Shown here piece after piece: positions 4,743 to 6,535 of a DNA stretch of 6,535 nucleotides. This DNA comes from an uncultured Clostridia bacterium (GTDB lineage Bacteria > Bacillota > Clostridia > Oscillospirales > CAG-272). Both the position numbers and the translations under genes were made by a program. The notes beneath the pieces are model-generated. The model searched no databases, was not told the DNA's origin, and worked only from the letters and a program-made list of their open reading frames with translations. Where the stretch lies: positions 1 through 6,535 of the forward strand of contig CALBLD010000005.1 of assembly GCA_937895775.1 (NCBI GenBank). The letters run 5' to 3'. Position 1 is the stretch's first letter, and every line of letters starts with the position of its first letter.

Positions 4743-6461
4743 ATGAGAAGAGCATTTAACGAACATATCAGACGAAGAGTCGATTATCTGGACGGCGTCT
4801 GGTCCTTTATCGACGATCCGAATGATTGCGGACTTGAGGCGGGATGGAACAAAAAAATGCCCGCATCGGCTTATTCGGTAAGCGTTCCGTCGGTCTGGAA
4901 CACCGAAAGCCGTCTGCTTCAGTATGAAGGAAAAGCATGGTATTCAAAGACGTTTGCCTTTGAAGGCGGCAACTGCAGGATATGCTTTGACGCTGTCATG
5001 ACCGAGTGCACGGTCTGGCTTGACGGTCGGGAGCTTGGCTCACATTACGGCGGGTATACGGCATTTGACTTTATCGTGAAATCGCTTTCGCAGGGCGTGC
5101 ATACGCTCACGGTATGCGTTGATAACCGCTTCGGTGCCGATTCGATTCCGCAAAAATGGGTTGACTTTTATCACTACGGCGGCATAACCCGCAGTGTAAG
5201 CGTCGAAAAACTCGGAGATGCTGCGATACTCGGTGCGCATCTTGACTATAAAATAGCGGCGGATTTTTCGGCTGTTGATGCGACGCTGAAGCTGTCGATC
5301 ATAAATCTGACCGATCATGAGCTGACGCTTCCGTTCACTTCGGCACTCAACAAACGTCCGCTTACCGGAGCAATGCTGACTCTGCCGGTCGGTAAGAGCG
5401 AGCATATCTGCTCAAATGTACTGCTTGAGGGAATAAAACTCTGGAGTCCCAAAACACCGAAACTCTATAATCTGTATATGACTCTCGGCGATGACGATCT
5501 GACTGACAGAGTCGGTTTCAGAAACATATCGGTACAGAAGGGTAAGATATATCTCAACGGCGAGGAACTGGAGCTTCGCGGTGTCTGCCGACATGAGGAT
5601 CACCCCGATTTCGGTATGGCTTTCCCGGGAAGACTTATGGACAGGGATCTTGAGATCATAAAAAATCTTTCCTGCAACTTTATACGCGGTTCGCATTACC
5701 CCAATTCGAAGGTGTTCCTTGATCTGCTCGACGAAAACGGTATAATGTTCTGGAGCGAGATTCCGGTCTGGGGCGTCGGATTTGCTCCCGACACTCTTGT
5801 CAGACCGCTTGTTTTAAAGCGCGGACTTGATATGCTCGGCGAAATGAAGAGCCAGTATTTCAACCATCCGTCGATAATCATGTGGGGACTGCACAATGAA
5901 ATACGGACCGACATGCCGCAGGGCAAAGAAATGTCGCGTGTATTCTGTTCCTTCATGAAGGAAGACAACGGCAACCGTCCGCTGACTTTTGCGACCAATC
6001 ACCCGCTTAATGATATATGCTTTGAATATTGCGATATAATCAGCATAAACAAATATTACGGCTGGTATGAAGGGGATATGGACGTCTGGGCGGACTTCCT
6101 TGAGAAGTTCAGAGAATACCGCCGCTCGCTCGGCATGGAAGATAAACCGGTAATAATGAGCGAATTCGGCTGCGCCGCACTTTACGGCTATCATACATTT
6201 GACTGCCTGAAATGGACGGAAGAATACCAGGCAAAACTGCTTACACACACGATTGAGCTTTTCCACAAGGATCCCATGATTGTAGGATTTTCGATCTGGC
6301 AGTACTGCGATATAAGAACCGCCAAGGAGTGCGGAAACGACCGTGCGCGCAGCTACAACAACAAAGGTATTGTATCGGATACACGTAAGCCGAAGCTTGC
6401 CTACCTTGCGGTAAAGAAGCTTTACGAAAAGTACGCGGAAGAAGAATCCGAAAACAAATAA
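4743..6461 (+). CDS. uidA: Beta-glucuronidase, GH2
   Basis: A 572-residue cytoplasmic enzyme (no signal peptide) that hydrolyses beta-D-glucuronides to glucuronate. It has GH2 order: sugar-binding jelly roll (about 12-156, with FYHYGGITR 142-150), immunoglobulin-like domain (about 160-265) and TIM barrel (about 270-565). Signatures are GVCRHEDHPDFG (280-291), the acid/base Glu386 in WGLHNE, the nucleophile Glu474 in SEFG, and NKYYGWY (436-442), shared with E. coli GUS (NRYYGWY). Asn539 and Lys541 in NNKG align with the N566/K568 pair that binds the glucuronate carboxylate, which favours glucuronidase over galactosidase. The segment between PVWGVGF and the acid/base helix is about nine residues shorter than in E. 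coli, so the active-site loop 1 is reduced. ATG 4743 is preceded by AAGGAG (4729-4734) at 8 nt and is preferred to an in-frame TTG at 4710. The gap to the PII-like gene is 57 nt with no terminator or clear promoter, suggesting one operon. Confidence 0.94.
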   Translation: MRRAFNEHIRRRVDYLDGVWSFIDDPNDCGLEAGWNKKMPASAYSVSVPSVWNTESRLLQYEGKAWYSKTFAFEGGNCRICFDAVMTECTVWLDGRELGSHYGGYTAFDFIVKSLSQGVHTLTVCVDNRFGADSIPQKWVDFYHYGGITRSVSVEKLGDAAILGAHLDYKIAADFSAVDATLKLSIINLTDHELTLPFTSALNKRPLTGAMLTLPVGKSEHICSNVLLEGIKLWSPKTPKLYNLYMTLGDDDLTDRVGFRNISVQKGKIYLNGEELELRGVCRHEDHPDFGMAFPGRLMDRDLEIIKNLSCNFIRGSHYPNSKVFLDLLDENGIMFWSEIPVWGVGFAPDTLVRPLVLKRGLDMLGEMKSQYFNHPSIIMWGLHNEIRTDMPQGKEMSRVFCSFMKEDNGNRPLTFATNHPLNDICFEYCDIISINKYYGWYEGDMDVWADFLEKFREYRRSLGMEDKPVIMSEFGCAALYGYHTFDCLKWTEEYQAKLLTHTIELFHKDPMIVGFSIWQYCDIRTAKECGNDRARSYNNKGIVSDTRKPKLAYLAVKKLYEKYAEEESENK

Positions 6462-6481
6462 TTGCAGAGAGGGAAAACATT

Positions 6482-6535
6482 ATGATAAATCATTACGATC
6501 ACGATCGCCTGAATGAAAGCGACGTGCAGATCATT
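6482..6535 (+). CDS. Start of an unidentified gene, cut by the window end
   Basis: The ATG at 6482 opens an uninterrupted frame to the last base, giving 18 residues (MINHYDHDRLNESDVQII). GAGAGGG (6467-6473) lies 8 nt upstream and the gap to the beta-glucuronidase stop is only 20 nt, so it is very likely the next gene of the same operon. The visible residues are hydrophilic, with no signal peptide, and too few to identify a family. Glucuronate catabolism or uptake would fit the position, but nothing in the sequence shows it. Confidence 0.72.
   Translation, partial: MINHYDHDRLNESDVQII

Overview
The window looks like a chromosomal piece of an anaerobic, gut-type Clostridia (Bacillota), perhaps Oscillospiraceae-like. 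The reasons are strong AGGAG-type Shine-Dalgarno sites, consensus sigma-A promoters, short intrinsic terminators with U-tracts, a tRNA with encoded CCA, a lipoprotein signal with an LAGC lipobox, and a secreted carbohydrate-active protein beside a beta-glucuronidase. The genus cannot be told from the sequence. All genes are on the plus strand. No mobile element, CRISPR array or phage gene is visible.

Layout: (1) 1-66 is the 3' part of a tRNA-Thr(CGT) cut by the window edge, followed at once by a terminator hairpin. (2) 131-454 encodes a 107-residue membrane protein of unknown function. (3) 455-613 is a regulatory region with a near-perfect extended -10 promoter and a cluster of TCCGATTT/AAATCGGA repeats around its -35 element. 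It drives 614-2305, a 563-residue lipoprotein with an N-terminal alpha/beta domain of the kind found ahead of glycosidases and a C-terminal sialidase-superfamily beta-propeller that most resembles GH93 exo-arabinanases. Two tandem terminators (2310-2370) close this monocistronic unit. (4) A new promoter at 2391-2420, embedded in a perfect 8-bp inverted repeat, starts a second unit: a DUF1538 membrane protein (TTG start at 2486), a tandem PII-like signalling protein beginning 1 nt after it (4014), a cytoplasmic GH2 beta-glucuronidase (4743) and the start of a further gene (6482) that runs off the window.

How it may fit together: the DUF1538 protein and the PII-like protein form a tight, translationally coupled pair, like the classical amtB-glnK pair but with different partners. 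Both proteins are internally duplicated: two DUF1538 repeats about 250 residues apart, and two PII-like halves about 115 residues apart. This suggests a transporter or antiporter controlled by a matched two-fold regulator, and it is the most interesting system here. The beta-glucuronidase has both catalytic glutamates and the glucuronate-specific NxK motif and probably releases glucuronate inside the cell. No terminator separates it from the transporter pair, so co-transcription is likely but not proven. The surface lipoprotein may act on arabinose- or uronate-decorated glycans outside the cell; that link is inference.
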